From NCBI GenBank assembly GCA_037043455.1, contig JAWPHD010001431.1:124001-188000 (forward strand): a DNA stretch of 64,000 nucleotides. Reading direction: 5' to 3'. Source of the stretch: Cyrtodaria siliqua. Lineage: Eukaryota; Mollusca; Bivalvia; Adapedonta; Hiatellidae. Of the stretch, positions 1-12,512 are shown piece by piece. The notes under the pieces are model-generated. The model ran no database searches, was not told the origin of the DNA, and saw only the letters and a program-made list of their open reading frames with translations. The position numbers and the translations under genes were made by a program. The first letter of the stretch is position 1, and every line of letters begins with the position of its first letter.

Positions 1-91
1 ATGCTTTAGTTTCAACATGCACATATCATAGCTTTACCACCGTAACAACACAACAACGGAAACACAGATCATGAACAATACAATTGGTAGG

Positions 92-330
92 TTGGTTGAA
101 TGGTGTTTGTAATACACAAACGACGGTCGATTTTTGAAAATGGTTGAGGCATACGATCCACTTTTTCCTGAATAAAACCAGTATTATATACCTCCCGCCA
201 TCAGTAAGAATCTCCCAGTTTACAAGACGAGCTCACAATGGGATTCGACCCGCAGCGGGGAGAGTCGAGAAGGTTTCAGAGGCATCGTCTTTACCATGGC
301 GGGCAGTGCTATGAGCACTAATATTAAAAG
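92..330 (-). mobile_element. SINE family alpha, degraded copy
   Basis: Read on the minus strand, this has a tRNA-Ser-like T-arm (GGGTCGAATCCCA), then the family body 'GATTCTTACTGATGGCGGGAG', a 'ACTGGTTTTATTCAGGAAAA' block and the 'ATCGACCGTCGTTTGTG' tail motif. The same order is seen in the other alpha copies listed. Diverged; no target-site duplication seen. Confidence 0.6.
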
Positions 331-1160
331 TACTGAACTTAGTGGCTGTATGAAATATCCCTCGAAACCCTGGTACTATATTGTACCGAAAATTTGACTT
401 GATACATATCCGAACTGAACAGTTCAACGTATGTTTCTAAATATATAGGCTTAAAATAGCTTCATGTTCACTCTCATTCTTCACACATTTAGCAATAATT
501 CTCACAGGCACACAATCACACATATTAAATGTGTTTGTTTATGTGTATTAAACAAGTAAAACGTAAATAGGATTCTCATAAAAAAAAAATGAATGTGTCC
601 ACCTTAAGTTTGTTCGTATGTAATTCCTAAGCTACACGCCTGTATTGCCGTGCATTTTTGTGCGATAAACCTTCTTTAAATTACGATGTTTGTGTCCAGA
701 AATTCACAGATGTACGTCAAATAAATATATATATACATACATATCGTTGGGAAAAAAAGATGTAAAGGCCTGTATATAACAATTAATGCATACCCATGTT
801 TTATGCTATACTTTTGCATATAAAGTGCATGCGGCAGAAAGGATTTCTCACACAAGCGTAAAATCATTGATACCCAGATTCTAGAAGTAGTCGATTTGGT
901 CCATGGGCCAGCACAAGACATTCCTCGATCAGGGCTTTAATTATCATCCCAGCTCGATGTTTAGCAAAATTCTTCGATTCAAAGCCAATCGTTCACAGTC
1001 ATCGCACGCCTGCATAACCGGAAATTCTCCGCCTTGAACTCTGGGTATTGGAGCGTAAGGGGAATAATACTAGTCATTTCCTGCTCTGGAATAGCTGTAT
1101 TTATCTCCCTTCGTCAAAAGGAGTAGGATGGTGTTACGTAATTTTCAGCGCATTGTAGGC
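331..1160. other. No gene seen
   Basis: AT-rich sequence with short A/T runs and a TA-rich patch near 726-745. No coding frame, RNA gene or repeat boundary could be supported. Confidence 0.5.
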
Positions 1161-1164
1161 TATT

Positions 1165-1235
1165 TACGACGGTCGATTGGTAGACGTACTGTATACCATG
1201 CCGCCATCCGTAAGAATCTACAAAGAAGCCGGAAA
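1165..1235 (-). mobile_element. SINE family alpha, fragment
   Basis: It retains 'GACGGTCGATTGG' and 'GCCGCCATCCGTAAGAATC', both diagnostic of the alpha body in reverse orientation. The middle is shortened compared with the copy at 27440-27645. Confidence 0.5.
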
Positions 1236-1689
1236 GACGACATAGTATGTATATGATGACCGAGTAATTAATTACATTTATGAAAATAAACTTGACTAGC
1301 GTTTTCTCCCAATACTTTTGCTCGTAAAGAGTTTATTTATTTTTTATGTTTTCTGTTTTTCTTTTTGTGTGCCTTTTGCAAGATTAAACATTTCTTATCA
1401 GGCTTTGTATTGAAAAATCTTTAAAAAAAAAAAGGGGGACAAAGATAAGAAAAGAAAAAAAAGAAAGAAAAAGGTGTGGTGTTGGCACAATGCTTTCAGG
1501 TATAAACTTTGAATTCACTAAATATGTTTAATGAAAACATGGGCAAAATGCATTACTGCATTAAACCATGCTGGAAACAGAATAGCATCAAGGCTTTAAA
1601 TGATTATAATTATCATCCCAGATAGCACATATAACTGAAAAATATTTCCTTGTAAATAACAGAGCTCTCAAACTCTGCGACCTCAAACA

Positions 1690-1832
1690 AAAGAATGGAG
1701 CGAGGTATACAGTACTGGTTCTACCAGGAAAACTGGGGTGGTCTGCCTCTATCACGAAACAATCGACCTTGATATATGGTCTAACGTGTGCTAAATACGA
1801 CGTAAAACACCATTCAAAACAACAACAACAAC
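1690..1832 (+). mobile_element. SINE family alpha, 3' part
   Basis: It contains 'AGTACTGGTTCTACCAGGAA', 'GGGGTGGTCTGCCTCTATCA', 'ATCGACC' and a 'GTAAAACACC' end, followed by an AACAACAACAAACAAA tail at 1818-1845. The tRNA-like head is missing. Confidence 0.6.
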
Positions 1833-2213
1833 AAACAAATAAACAAAAAATAAGAAGCAGTAACTTAGATCTTTGAAAATCAGACGCCATTTTAGTCTCG
1901 TCTCATAATTATGTCTGGGTAAATTGAGAACTAAGGAACCTTCGAATTACTATGTTTATTTTTGTTTTACCAGCTTCAGTGAAACAAATAGGTATACAAG
2001 TCCGTAAATATAGCATTCACATAAAACAGTCAACCAAAAACACGCATTCAAAACAAACAACACTTATAAAGAAAAATAGTTCCAGAAAAGTGAGCGCTAA
2101 GAAAGGATCTTATAGAGAAGTTAGTGATATATTGAAAAATTACGATACAGAAATTTAAAATACATGCAATATTATTTTTTTTTAGAAGCAATAATGCATA
2201 TAATTTAACGTAA

Positions 2214-2528
2214 GGCCAAAAAAAAATTAGGTGAGTTCCCTATTGCATGCTCTAAAAAAAGTAGGGTCGGTAGGTAGGCATTTTTTTTTTTTTTTTTTTT
2301 TTTTTTGGAGCAAGATATTGTGAGATTCTACATGTATATATCTCATAAACCCCATACTAGTTAATGATACAGCTGAAAGTTTCTCTGTGATGTCAGTTTA
2401 CCTCGATATATTGTGATAAACCATTGTTCAGAACAATGTTTTTTTTTTTTTTTTTTCATAAGAAGTTTTAGGGTCGGCCCCTTAAAAATAGGGTCGGTTG
2501 GGCCACCGGAAACACGTTTTTTTTTGCC
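2214..2528 (+). mobile_element. MITE with TWA target duplication (PIF/Harbinger-like), copy 1
   Basis: TAA at 2211-2213 and 2529-2531 flank an element beginning GGCCAAAAAAAA and ending TTTTTTTTGCC. The interior has 'AGGGTCGGTAGGTAGGCA' followed by a long T run, and 'TAGGGTCGGCCCCTTAAAAA' near the right end. The same interior occurs inverted at 28200-28484. A three-base TWA duplication plus GGCC termini fits PIF/Harbinger MITEs. There is no coding capacity. Confidence 0.65.
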
Positions 2529-2531
2529 TAA

Positions 2532-4556
2532 TGGGCTATCCTTTGTATTCTAACATATCGTCTTTAACTGCTTAATTTATTATCTTAAGACTAGTAGCCA
2601 GACGTTTAATTTAGTTTTGAACTTGACTATTTGTATTAATAATGTAATCTAATGTTGGGCTCCTCCACCCACAGTATAGGTCAACAAACGAATTTGTTGT
2701 TGCTTGACATGTTGTTCCTTCGACCACTGCCCCCATCCCACCAACCTAATATAAAAAATCTGGAATTTGCCCTTGCCGGGGTCATTGGAATCTTTCTAGC
2801 AGAGGTTTGGCATTTAATTGGAGCACACGTACATATCTTTTACGTTTTATTTTATGTCTGTTGGGCCAATTTATTGTGGCGAGCAAATAATGTTCCAAAT
2901 GCTATTTGAACGAGAGTGATACAGCGCCAGATCAATTGACATTTTGGCGCGCTTTGTGTGATGAGATTACTTCCGGGGTCAAATTACGTCAGAGGGTATG
3001 TGCACCGCCATCTTTGAACTTGTTGATTAACTTTTCGAAGGTTTTTGATGGAGTAGACATCAGGTTAGGGATTGATTTACAACATCAGCTGTGACGAAAT
3101 TTCAGGGAGAAACAGGTAATATTGTAAAGTTGCATTTTCGTTCACGAAATATCATAATATACACTTCGAACCAACACTGAAAGCAGCAAAAGTTCTTCGC
3201 AAGGTGCGCGCTTTCAATTTTGACCCAGATCAGGTCAAACGCTTGAATACCGATGTAAACAGATCTGAGAACGTTGAAATGTGTTGTTCTTTCTTTGTCT
3301 ACATACCTTTTTATAAAAAAAATTCTGCAAAATGTGAATAACATGCGTAGATCCTTGAGACCAGACGTCACCTGGGGGAAAGACTGATCTCTGGCACTTT
3401 CTTGAAAAATACTTCATCATGCAAATCAAAACATATGCAAAATTCTGATAAATAAAATTTACCTACACTGCTGTAGTATAAATAGAAACATGGTCACAAA
3501 GGTCAGTATAAAGTGACCCACAGTGACATTCGCACTTATATTTGAACCTGAGGAAAATTTAATAACGTGCTTTTTTCACCATAATTTTCCCCACAAAACT
3601 GTTGGAAATTTAATTTTTTTAGAAACAAATTGGATTGTTGTCAGTACTTTGTAGTGTGTTGTTTTTCCGTGGATTTTGTAGATTTATCAAAGCAGTATTA
3701 TTATTTTTTGTGGATCAAGTGCTTGTGTGAAGGCGATATTTGTACCGATCATAAAGCACTAATATTTTAATATGTTGATTTTTTCCAGTCTTTCGAAATA
3801 GTTTTTTTTAAGCACTTGCCCCTTTGGGCAGACAACATAGAATTTCAACTTGCCCGAAAAAAAAATCAATAAAAATGAATAAAAAACTTGATATGACCCT
3901 CGGGCTCGATATAATCCTATGTCATAAAAAACTTGTTCAATCCTACATCACAGATAAAAACTAACAAGCAGTTTTGTGTATTTATACACTATTGATGGTT
4001 AATAATGCACAAACTAAAGCTCTCTAACCATTAAATTGACTCGTACGCCCCAACCCAAGTCTAGAGTGGTGGGGATCAGAGATTGCAATTGACTGGTGCA
4101 TCAACAAATCTAAGCCTTCACCACATACAAGTACATGTACCACCACCATGAAACAATCACATTGACACAAGGCAGAAAAACTAAGGTAATCTTGAATCTA
4201 TCACCATCACCACTTTCATCGATTCAGTTTATTTTTGAGCTTGTTTACAACCAGGTCTATTTCAGACTGATATAAGTATTTATAAAATCTACTTTTTCGG
4301 GGGTACGAGATAACTACTTGGTTACGAGATTACTTGGTTACGAGAGAACTTGTTTCCATATCAAGCATGCAGTGCTAGCAAATTGCAGCCTACAGAAATG
4401 TAAACAAACCTCTGTTTCTGGTTCTTCCGTCGGAGTCGGACTAGCACGTACAGGGCGACACTCCTCAGTTGGCGCCCACTGATGACAATATTCGCCGCCG
4501 CAAGCACAAACGAAACCTTCCGTGTGTATTGAAAACACAACCGGAAACGTGATTTA
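2532..4556. other. No gene seen
   Basis: Frames of up to ~90 codons occur (2652-2909, 3102-3371) but lack coding-like composition, splice context or homology I can recognise. A 'CCCCTTTGGGCAGACAA...TTGCCCG' stretch at 3820-3860 resembles the inside of a CAGGG-type MITE, but ends were not found. Confidence 0.4.
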
Positions 4557-4762
4557 TTTTTGCTAGACTGGTTCTCTACGAGGCTTTACTCTTTCACGGC
4601 GAGTGAGGAATTTACAGATCGCGTAATTACACGGAGTTTTGATGATAAAACTACTCGGAGTGGGAATCAGCAATGCTAAAAGCTCGCGGCGTAATTACGC
4701 TGTGATACGTTGCGTAGACAAACTCGGAGTTCGCCGAGTCGAAACTGCACATGTAAAGGGTG
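4557..4762 (+). repeat. Dispersed repeat G, copy 1
   Basis: It shares with 50757-50936 the blocks 'GAGTGAGGAATTTACA', 'GGAGTTTTGATGATAAAACT', 'CTCGG(G)AGTGG' and 'AAACTCGGAGTTCGCCGAGT'. Class unknown. The internal palindromic GACTCGGCGAACTCCGAG-like segment could pair with itself. Confidence 0.6.
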
Positions 4763-5285
4763 CAACTTTTTCTAATTGCAGTCATTTTAATGCATGATTA
4801 TTCAATAACTTTTAAAAAAATCGAAGCGAAGACAATTTTACTTTTGTTTTGGAAAAGCGAATCTGGAAAATTTCGAATTCCCGGATTTATGTATACAAGG
4901 TCACGATAGTTATATGGCGGTTCCTATTACTGGCGTCGGTAAAGAATTTCGGGTCATAAACCCGTTGTTAGTGCTGCCTTGTTAAAAGGTACATACATGG
5001 CCAAGGATTATGGGTATTTATGTCGGTTGAAGAAGTGTGACTTTTGGACAACAGAAACGAACAAAACTTGTGATTAAATGCATTAAAAGTTTGAAATTTA
5101 TTCATTGTATTTATCAGTCGTATCAACTTTGCACAGAAAAGATGCACTCGGCATCTCATTGTTTGTACTTTCTCTAGCGATTGTTTTTTTCAAGTGCACT
5201 GTCTTACAAGTTGAAAAGTTGTCGGAATATTCAGATTTTTCCTCAATAATAAATCACCACAGGTGTGTACTCATGGTTAATTGGA

Positions 5286-5396
5286 TTCTACGCGGAGTAA
5301 CTTGGAGTGTGATCACTCTGAGTGACTCGACAATGGCATACTTTCGCCGCGTGGATTCGCTGAGTCCAAACACCGACTCCGCGTAGATAGACGCGG
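5286..5396. repeat. Short inverted-repeat element with CTACGCGGAGT ends
   Basis: TCTACGCGGAGT at the left is matched by ACTCCGCGTAGA at the right, about 110 bp apart, a stem of 12 perfect bases. Vocabulary such as 'GAGTGACTCG' and 'CGCTGAGTC' is similar to repeat G, which starts 500 bp upstream, so it may be part of a larger related element. Confidence 0.5.
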
Positions 5397-6129
5397 CACT
5401 CACTATGACCAAACTCGGCAGATCGAGGAAAGTGTGGGTTTCGCTTGAGCTGTACTGTATAAACAAATTTGGTTGTGACTAAAATAAATACATATACAGA
5501 GCAAAAACAGTATACGTAAAAACATTTTGAATTCCACAGGACATTAAGTTAAAAGACATGTTTTTTGTTAAAGCGCAATAAAATGATTGGTCAGTTGAAC
5601 TCAACATCCTTAAACAAATGTTGATTTATTTTGCTATGACCGACTGACTAAAAATGCAGCGACCCAACTTTTTTATGTATGTATAATTTTAGGATGGTGT
5701 CGCATATCACGGTAAAAAAAACGTACCAGGTCCCGCAAATTAAACTATCCATAACAGGTGCGCTTTCGCGGTGTTATTTAGCAGCTTGCATTTGTGAATA
5801 AGCCTTAGTTGTAACGTGTTCTTATGACACAGATTTGCTATTAATAAGCTAAAAATAGAAAAAGATTATTCAACAATTCATCGAAAAATAACAACATGAA
5901 AACAATATCACCGTTTAAACTGTTAATATTCGATCTGTCTTCTTCAGTTTAACGTGACAAATTCGCGTTACCATTCAATGACAATATGAAAGCTGTAACG
6001 CGCTTGGCTCAAATCCAGTAATCGACCAATGAAATGCATGCTTATAAATTGACAATCGATTTTAATCAATGGAGAGATTATTATTTATAAACAAATATAC
6101 GGCTTCAAATTACAAGTGATAAAAAACAC

Positions 6130-6265
6130 GATTTCTGATTGGATTTTAGTTTTAAAAATGACCGAACACTTGGACAGAGTAAAGGGAAATTTACAAGCGT
6201 TAAAATGAGATTTCTGATAGGATTTTAGTTTTAAAATTGGCCGGACACTTGAACCGACTAACGGG
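6130..6265 (+). repeat. Two-copy tandem duplication (~85 bp)
   Basis: 'GATTTCTGATTGGATTTTAG' followed by TTTTAAAAATGACCGAACACTTG recurs 81 bases later as 'GATTTCTGATAGGATTTTAG' with GGCCGGACACTTG. The copies are diverged. Nothing coding was seen in the surrounding 5400-7400. Confidence 0.5.
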
Positions 6266-7444
6266 GGATTTCTGCCGGACATTTCAAAAATGTGCTGTCA
6301 TGTCCGACGAACCGACGGTTTTCGCGGAGACTGAAAAATAGAAACTTTCCTCTATGTTTAAGTTCAGTTACTAAAGATATCCACAGTTTTCAGTATAAAA
6401 CCTATACAGAAAGTTAAGTTTGTTTATTTGTGAACAAAATTCAGTTGTCAAAATCAGAGCTGCAGATATGATGCGTCTCCGCGTAAAATACCCCTGAAAA
6501 TATAAAAAAGAAAACGCATGATTCATAATTTTCAAGAGTACCAAATACCCACTGACAAATTGATTTGCGCATAAGGTCAAAATATGACGCGTATCGGCCT
6601 TTATTATTGAAGTTTCGAATGTTTACCTCAGAGATTGACAGGTTACGATATTCGGTTAAATTCAAAAGAAACGGAAGATCTGGAACTGGTATTGGTAGCG
6701 TGCTTGCTTAAACATGATCCTACAGTTAAGCAAGCGCTTAGCGATGCTGATAACAAGAGTTGTCGTTCTTTTCGAAAATGTCGGCAAAACAGAAAAAAAT
6801 GTTGGATTTTTTCAACCATCGGCGGTACCAATAGTGAACCCAGAAAAAATCATATGGCAAATATTAATCGAGTTAGTTGATAGTGTATGCGTGCAGAAAA
6901 GTTACGACGGTCACTTCGAAATGTTGCTGTTACATGACGTAGACTTGCTTGGAAAGAAACGTTTAAATATTTATAGAGTCATGTATGATTTACAACTGTA
7001 GGTTTCAACAGTTGGAACTACATGGCAATTTGTTCGATGTCATACAATTACCTGCGTTGTGCTATTATGTCCTCTATAATAGCCTTATACAGTTTAGACT
7101 CCGTTTACCCATTAGTTCTGATTTTAGGGAGTAAATATTTCTATGATTACCCCTCACTTGTGGTGAAAATCAGATTTTACCACTCAAGTTAAAATTTGAG
7201 TGGTGATCACTCCTGGGGTCCAAAAAATTATCTGGGGTCCAAATAAACATGCTGCAATCTGAAGTTTTGGTGTGGCACGCTAGCAAAGTTCTTAATTCAA
7301 AGGAAGAACAGTCAGTTATATTTATGTAGCAGGTTAAGGTGTAAAAAACAGATCTTAGCAAACATAGGATCTGCAAATCACCTTTTAAGCTTTCATTATT
7401 GTATATAAAAATTCCCAGTCCCCCAAACAAACAAACAGCTAGGC

Positions 7445-7642
7445 CAAAGAACAATTAGATACCATTCTATTTGAATGGCAGAATCCGCTGTGTACAGAAA
7501 AGATGTAATAGCATTTTTTGGCACAGTTCTTTGGCGAGTGAATAATTCAGATTTTGTTTTATTCTCAATAAAAAATGGAGTCGGCGGTGTTTTAATGGAG
7601 TCGGTCGGGTTACAGTAAACGCAGGTATTATTTTATTTGGCC
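7445..7642 (+). mobile_element. Degraded TWA-family MITE (possible copy)
   Basis: The right part, 'GGTTACAGTAAACGCAGGTA' then TTATTTTATTTGGCC, is nearly the same as the right end of the intact element at 45345-45783. A left GGCCAAAGAACA end at 7442 is plausible, but no matching target duplication was seen. Confidence 0.4.
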
Positions 7643-7999
7643 TTGCTGTTCCGAACCAAATACTTCTTCCCTCATGTTTTCAGTTCTCGACAAAGTGATC
7701 TCAATGCCGCACGGGTCTATGTGTTTCCGAGCAAACGTTCACTACCTTTAATAGGTGGTAGGTGGTGTGGCTTAATACTTCCAAAATTTTCATAACCACT
7801 TAAGCCTATAGTTTGTATAAGTGGCCATTCCTTTGATCTTAAGCTAAGAAAAAAAACACTTAGGTACCATCCGTAGGGAAGACCGTCCAGGCCGTTCACC
7901 TGTTCATCGATTCATCCGCAATCATTTATTTATATCTTCTTAATTACTTGATGAATTTCACCAAAATCAATCAGCTTGTCCTTATGTTTATTTAAAATC

Positions 8000-8430
8000 G
8001 TGTGCAAATTGTCTCCACTACAACATGCGTATCTTGCTTCTGTCTCTCAGACTTTTCACCAAACTCCACCAGAATGTTCCATATATGCATCTAACAGATG
8101 TACAGAAGTTCAGGTGGCTGTGACCTACTGCGTACAAAATATAGGTCACTTCCGGTCTCCACTACGACGTACGTATCTTATTCCTTGTAGGATTTTCAAC
8201 AAACTCCACCAGAATATTCATTATATGCATCTAACATCGTAATTATGCAAACATTCGTGTTTCTGTGACCTACTTTGGACAAAATATAGGTCACGTCCGA
8301 TCTCCGCTACGACGTGCGTATCTTGCTTAATGTAGGATTTTCACCGAACTCCACAAGAATGTTCCTTTTATGCATGTAACATCACATGTACAATTTTGGG
8401 TCGCTGTGACCTAGTTTGGGTTTGACATGC
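8000..8430 (+). repeat. Tandem repeat, ~145-bp unit, three copies
   Basis: The block 'CTACGACGT(A/G)CGTATCTT' recurs at ~8025, 8170 and 8315. Each copy is followed by 'CACCA(A/G)AACTCCACCAGAAT' and 'TGTGACCTA...AAAATATAGGTCAC'. The copies differ by substitutions, so the array is old. Untranslatable across units. Confidence 0.75.
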
Positions 8431-8714
8431 AGGCCATAGCCGTCTAGTTTTTAAATGAGGATCAACATGCCAATGTTATATAAAAATGCTTGTTCACAAT
8501 TTTGAAGGAAATATTGCTTTAATTTCAGTATTCCAAAGTGATAGCTAGAATGATGTGGTAACAGTAATTAAATTGTTCTATCCTACTTAAGTTGTTAATG
8601 CAAAAATGCTAAAGGGACACATTAGTCTTGAAATATTTATCAAGAGTTTAAATTTCAATGTCACCTCTACTTTGTGTTGTTTGATAGTAAACTTTAAAAT
8701 ACCGTTGTTTGACC

Positions 8715-9015
8715 ATTTTTGGGGCCCCATTCCCCTCCCCTAAATGTATATATCCTGTGAAAAATTCCCTCTTAAATTATTTTTTTTTATTAGAAATTGT
8801 TTAACTCCAAAACAGGAAAACAGCATACAATTTGCAATTTGGAATGGTAAATTTTTGGTACCACTTCAATAATAAAAAAACACGCACTAATTTGTGTTTC
8901 TTAGAAATTCCCCTTTGATATGAAAACAATGCAAAATTCCCCCTTCCTGTGGGCCCTGGCCCCGTTCCCCCAAAGTGAAGGGAGGGCCCTGGAAACACTG
9001 GGCCAGTGATTGGTA
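8715..9015 (-). mobile_element. Degraded GC-bounded MITE-like segment
   Basis: 'TTTTTGGGGCCCCATTCCCC' on the left and 'GGGCCCTGGAAACACTG' on the right form weak inverted ends around repeated 'AAATTCCC(C/T)' motifs (8763, 8906, 8935). The right end, read in reverse, is CAGTGTTTCCAGGGCCC, like hAT-type ends. No duplication was found, so the call is tentative. Confidence 0.3.
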
Positions 9016-9059
9016 TCAACCTTTGTAAAAGGCTCTGTATAAAAATAGTTTTCACTGAA

Positions 9060-10320
9060 TTTTAAAATCAATTGTGTTGAAGGAAAAATAGTTTTCCAAA
9101 AAAAATTAAGTGTATGTGCTGTGCAGGTTAACTATATTAATGTAATATACATATATACATGAGAATTCAATTTTTACCATTAAAATCTTAAATTCTTAAA
9201 TACATGAATTTAGTAATAATGTTCTGAACAGATGCTGTAATAAATCCATGTTTAAGTAATTTTGTCATGAAAGATCAACTTTTTCTTTGTATTTTGGTAT
9301 ATTACACTGAACCTTCAAGCTGCACAAAACAAGCTTATATGTTTGGTTTTACATGGTAAAATGTAAGGGTTCGTATATACTTATGCGGGGACGCACTCAG
9401 TCACTTGCTACTTAAATACAAGAAAAACAAATTTGCTTAGGCGCCAGGTAAAATACAATTTGTTGCGAGGTTAACACTAACACTCATTTCACTGTGTATT
9501 ACGCTCCAGTGAGCACATCTTAATGCTTTTTTTTTACTCAATGTTCCGTGGTTCGGATTGCAATTCAGATTTTTAACGGAAGACAGGGGGTGGGATTTCT
9601 ATTGAGAACAAGTTTGACATTACGATACAATTGATACAATCAGAGTTATAAGGCGGAGAAGTTCACCGGTGATTACTGGCCCAATGAAAAGCACCTATGG
9701 AGTGACTAAGTGCTCCAGTGTATTCAATACACCTTTGATTTGTACGATAGGACTAGCGCTGTCGATTAAACTCCAAAATATGATGTATGCGGGATAAGCT
9801 CTGGCAACCCCTGACACATTTATGGTTTATGTGAGTGATACTACAGGAATACACTTTTTTTCAGGTGAAGTTTATGTTTCTGTGATGGATATTTCAGTTT
9901 TATCTCTTTACCCCCTGATATTGCTGGAGTTGGGGATTTATGTGTGTGTAGTGTACAAACATTGCTGAGTGTATTATTTATAAATGTGGAGTTTTTGTGT
10001 TGGATTTTTTAAGCAGTGTCAAAGGTTGTATGGTTGTGGGGAAATGTGTTGGTAAAGTAGAGGAATATACTCTTTTTACACAAGTGAATGATTATCATTT
10101 TTGCTACTCATCATGTCTAGTGGACACCATACCAGACGGCCTTGTTACTTTAATATAATTTGCAAAGGGTATGTGATAGAATATTTTACATTGATCTGTG
10201 TTAACAATTTAACAATTTTGTCCTAAAAGGGACATATGGCAATGTTAAAATATATGTCGATCATTAAAAAAAAAAATCTCATCAACATATTTTAATGCAG
10301 TATCACTGGGACTTTGAACC
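9060..10320. other. No gene seen
   Basis: Unique AT-rich sequence. The GT-rich stretch 9830-10080 is unlike its surroundings and could be non-coding exon or promoter DNA, but no splice site, promoter or frame supports that. 'AAAAGGGACATATGGCAATG' at 10226 is a likely left end of the TTAA MITE family described at 51579-51838. Confidence 0.3.
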
Positions 10321-10326
10321 TACTTG

Positions 10327-10668
10327 CAGGGATTTTTCTGCATTTTTGGAAGTAGGGCCAGGGGCCTTTTGAATTGGGAAAAATGCGCGTGAAATCTAGA
10401 AATTGGGAAAAATAATAATCGTACTATATTACATACTTAAGGCACTGAAAATGTTTGGAATAATTTCAACACCAAGCTCTTATACAAGTCTGCAACAATA
10501 CGTTGTCAAATAGGGCTACATTTAATATAAACATTTTTTTTTTATATTTTGGGAAAATATTTTGTTTTTTTGGGGGGAAATATGAGGATATTTTGGGAAA
10601 ATATGAGATTATTTTGGATTGGGATGGGGTCGAAATTCGGCCCTAAATTGGGCCTAGAAAAATCCATG
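10327..10668 (+). mobile_element. hAT-like MITE with repeated TTGGGAAAA motif
   Basis: The left end CAGGGATTTTTCT matches the reverse of the right end AGAAAAATCCATG. The flanks are ACTTG (10322-10326) and ACTTA (10669-10673), a 5-bp duplication with one change. Inside, TTGGGAAAA-type motifs recur at least four times and GGCC-rich blocks lie near each end. No transposase frame. Confidence 0.6.
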
Positions 10669-10729
10669 ACTTACATATAATTTAAGTAAAATTTTGGAGT
10701 TTTCATTATTCTACCATATTAATGTTTAA

Positions 10730-11273
10730 AGGGAATGTAGCGACACATCCAAACCATGATCTTTATTATTGAGAGTTCTGAAAAACTTGAATAACAGTGA
10801 AAGAATTATCAAAATCGGATGATAAACAAAGAAGATGTGATCATTTGAAGTTTCTGTTGAAAAGGATATGGAAGTGGCTATTTTCAGAGCTATATGACAT
10901 CACGGTTCTAAATTACCGTATATGAAATATTTATAAATGTGTAAATTTACTGATTTATAGGGAAAAAATGGCAGCACCTGTATGAAAAATATGTAATACT
11001 TAATGGCAATAATGCTTTACATGACCAGTAAACAATGCAATAATTTGCAGTGATTTTCTTCGTTTTAAATGATATTTATCAATATTCCATATATGGTAAT
11101 ATTGAACTATGATGTCATTTTTCTAAAAATGGCGGCTCCCATATTCGTTTTAGAACAACCTTTCAATCGTCAAATCTTTTTTGTTTATGATCCGATTTTG
11201 ATAATTCTTTCACTTTTTCCAAGTTTTTCAGAACTCAATAATAGAGCTTGATGGCTGTGTCGCTACATTCCCT
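10730..11273 (+). mobile_element. Foldback MITE with ~130-bp inverted repeats and TTAA duplication
   Basis: TTAA at 10726-10729 and 11274-11277 flank ends reading AGGGAATGTAGCGACACA. The inverted match continues past 100 bases: the left 'TTCTGAAAAACTTG', 'GTGAAAGAATTATCAAAATC' and 'GGATGATAAACAAA' all recur reversed on the right. The short frame at 11069-11251 lies within the right arm and is not a gene. TTAA specificity is typical of piggyBac, but AGGG rather than CCCT at the left makes the superfamily uncertain. Confidence 0.8.
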
Positions 11274-11311
11274 TTAAGCATGTCATTGGTACAATAGAAT
11301 TAACAATTGGT

Positions 11312-11519
11312 GGAGTGCGTGGTCCAGTGGTAGAGCGCCGAACTCCTGATCGAGATGTCGTGGGTTCGATCCTCCGTCGCGACCACGTTATTTATCCTTG
11401 AGCAAAATAATTAATCCACATTGCTTAGTACTGGTTCTACCCAGGAAGCCATCGAGAGTGATTAATCTAAGTTGCAATAACTTGTTTCGCAATCGATGTA
11501 AAATAAATATGTTTAAACA
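11312..11519 (+). mobile_element. tRNA-headed SINE family delta, complete
   Basis: An 11-bp target duplication, TAACAATTGGT, lies at 11301-11311 and 11520-11530. The head 'GGTCCAGTGGTAGAGCGCC' and 'GGGTTCGATCC' are A- and B-box-like. The body has 'AGTACTGGTTCTACCCAGGA', also seen in family alpha, and the tail is AT-rich. It has a pol III promoter and intact flanking repeats, so it is probably a fairly young insertion. Confidence 0.85.
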
Positions 11520-11699
11520 TAACAATTGGTAAAATGATTTTTTTTTTTTTTTTAATGTTTTGAACTATTCTAATAATTATTAATGATATGCAAGATGCCA
11601 GTTATGTAGAAAGACTAATGGGATGCCGCGAATAATTAACATACGATAATTATAACTTGGAAAGTGCATTGTTCGGTTGTTAACATTTGAAGATCTGCT

Positions 11700-11795
11700 C
11701 ATCAAAGATAGTAGAGTACATGTCTGTCACATTGCAGGCGATATCTACTTGGGGCTGATATCTGCTTGGGGCTGTTGTCTACTTGGGGCAAAAAA
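11700..11795 (+). repeat. Short tandem repeat (CTTGGGGCTGATATCTG-type, three copies)
   Basis: 'TATCTACTTGGGGCTGA', 'TATCTGCTTGGGGCTGT' and 'TGTCTACTTGGGGCAAA' lie in tandem at ~11740-11795 with a period of about 20 bases. Confidence 0.6.
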
Positions 11796-12512
11796 ATAAA
11801 TATTACAGAGCATTTCTTAATTTATATAATTAGAGAAGATTGGAATTATACGAAGAAAATACACCTTTTTTGCTGTGTTTCAGTATCACTGTGGTGAAAC
11901 CACGTCACTTTTTGATCAGTTCTTAGCGCTTGATTCATACTATTTTACAACTTGTATTCAACGCGTACATACCCCTCCGAAGTGAGTTCGTAACCTCAAA
12001 AGACATATCGGTTCATCCATTACTTTCTGAGAAAGTCTTGGAAATGAAAGAAATCTACGACCGTGTACATTGTGGGAGAGCTAATCTCAGAAAATACTGA
12101 ATGATTCAAGTTACTGTTTGTGGTAGAGGGAATTAAGAGACCACATTGTAAGGGAATGTGCACTTTAGTTGAACAAAAGTTGTTAAATATTAAGAAATTT
12201 ATGAAGAAAAACCTACCTAAATCAAGCGCTTTGTTTACAATATTTTACCGTGAAACCGATCATTTATTTGCCTATGCCTAAATGGAGAGTTCTGAAATAC
12301 TCTAGAAAGCAGAACTATGTATCTATATATATTGATATGTGTATTTATTGCATGTGGTGCAGGATTGTAATAAACACATGCTATATTTATCATATTACAC
12401 TAGAGTAATAAATATGCAATTGAAGTCGGAATCATCATTTGTTTTTTCCGTTTAGCTTGGTGTGCGTTGGATTGTCTTGTCAACAGCCTATCATCATATC
12501 ATTTTATCTAAA

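Noticed and set aside
2652..2909. 85-codon frame with hydrophobic segment as a membrane protein
   Set aside because: No splice or promoter context, no recognisable family, and the length is within chance expectation.
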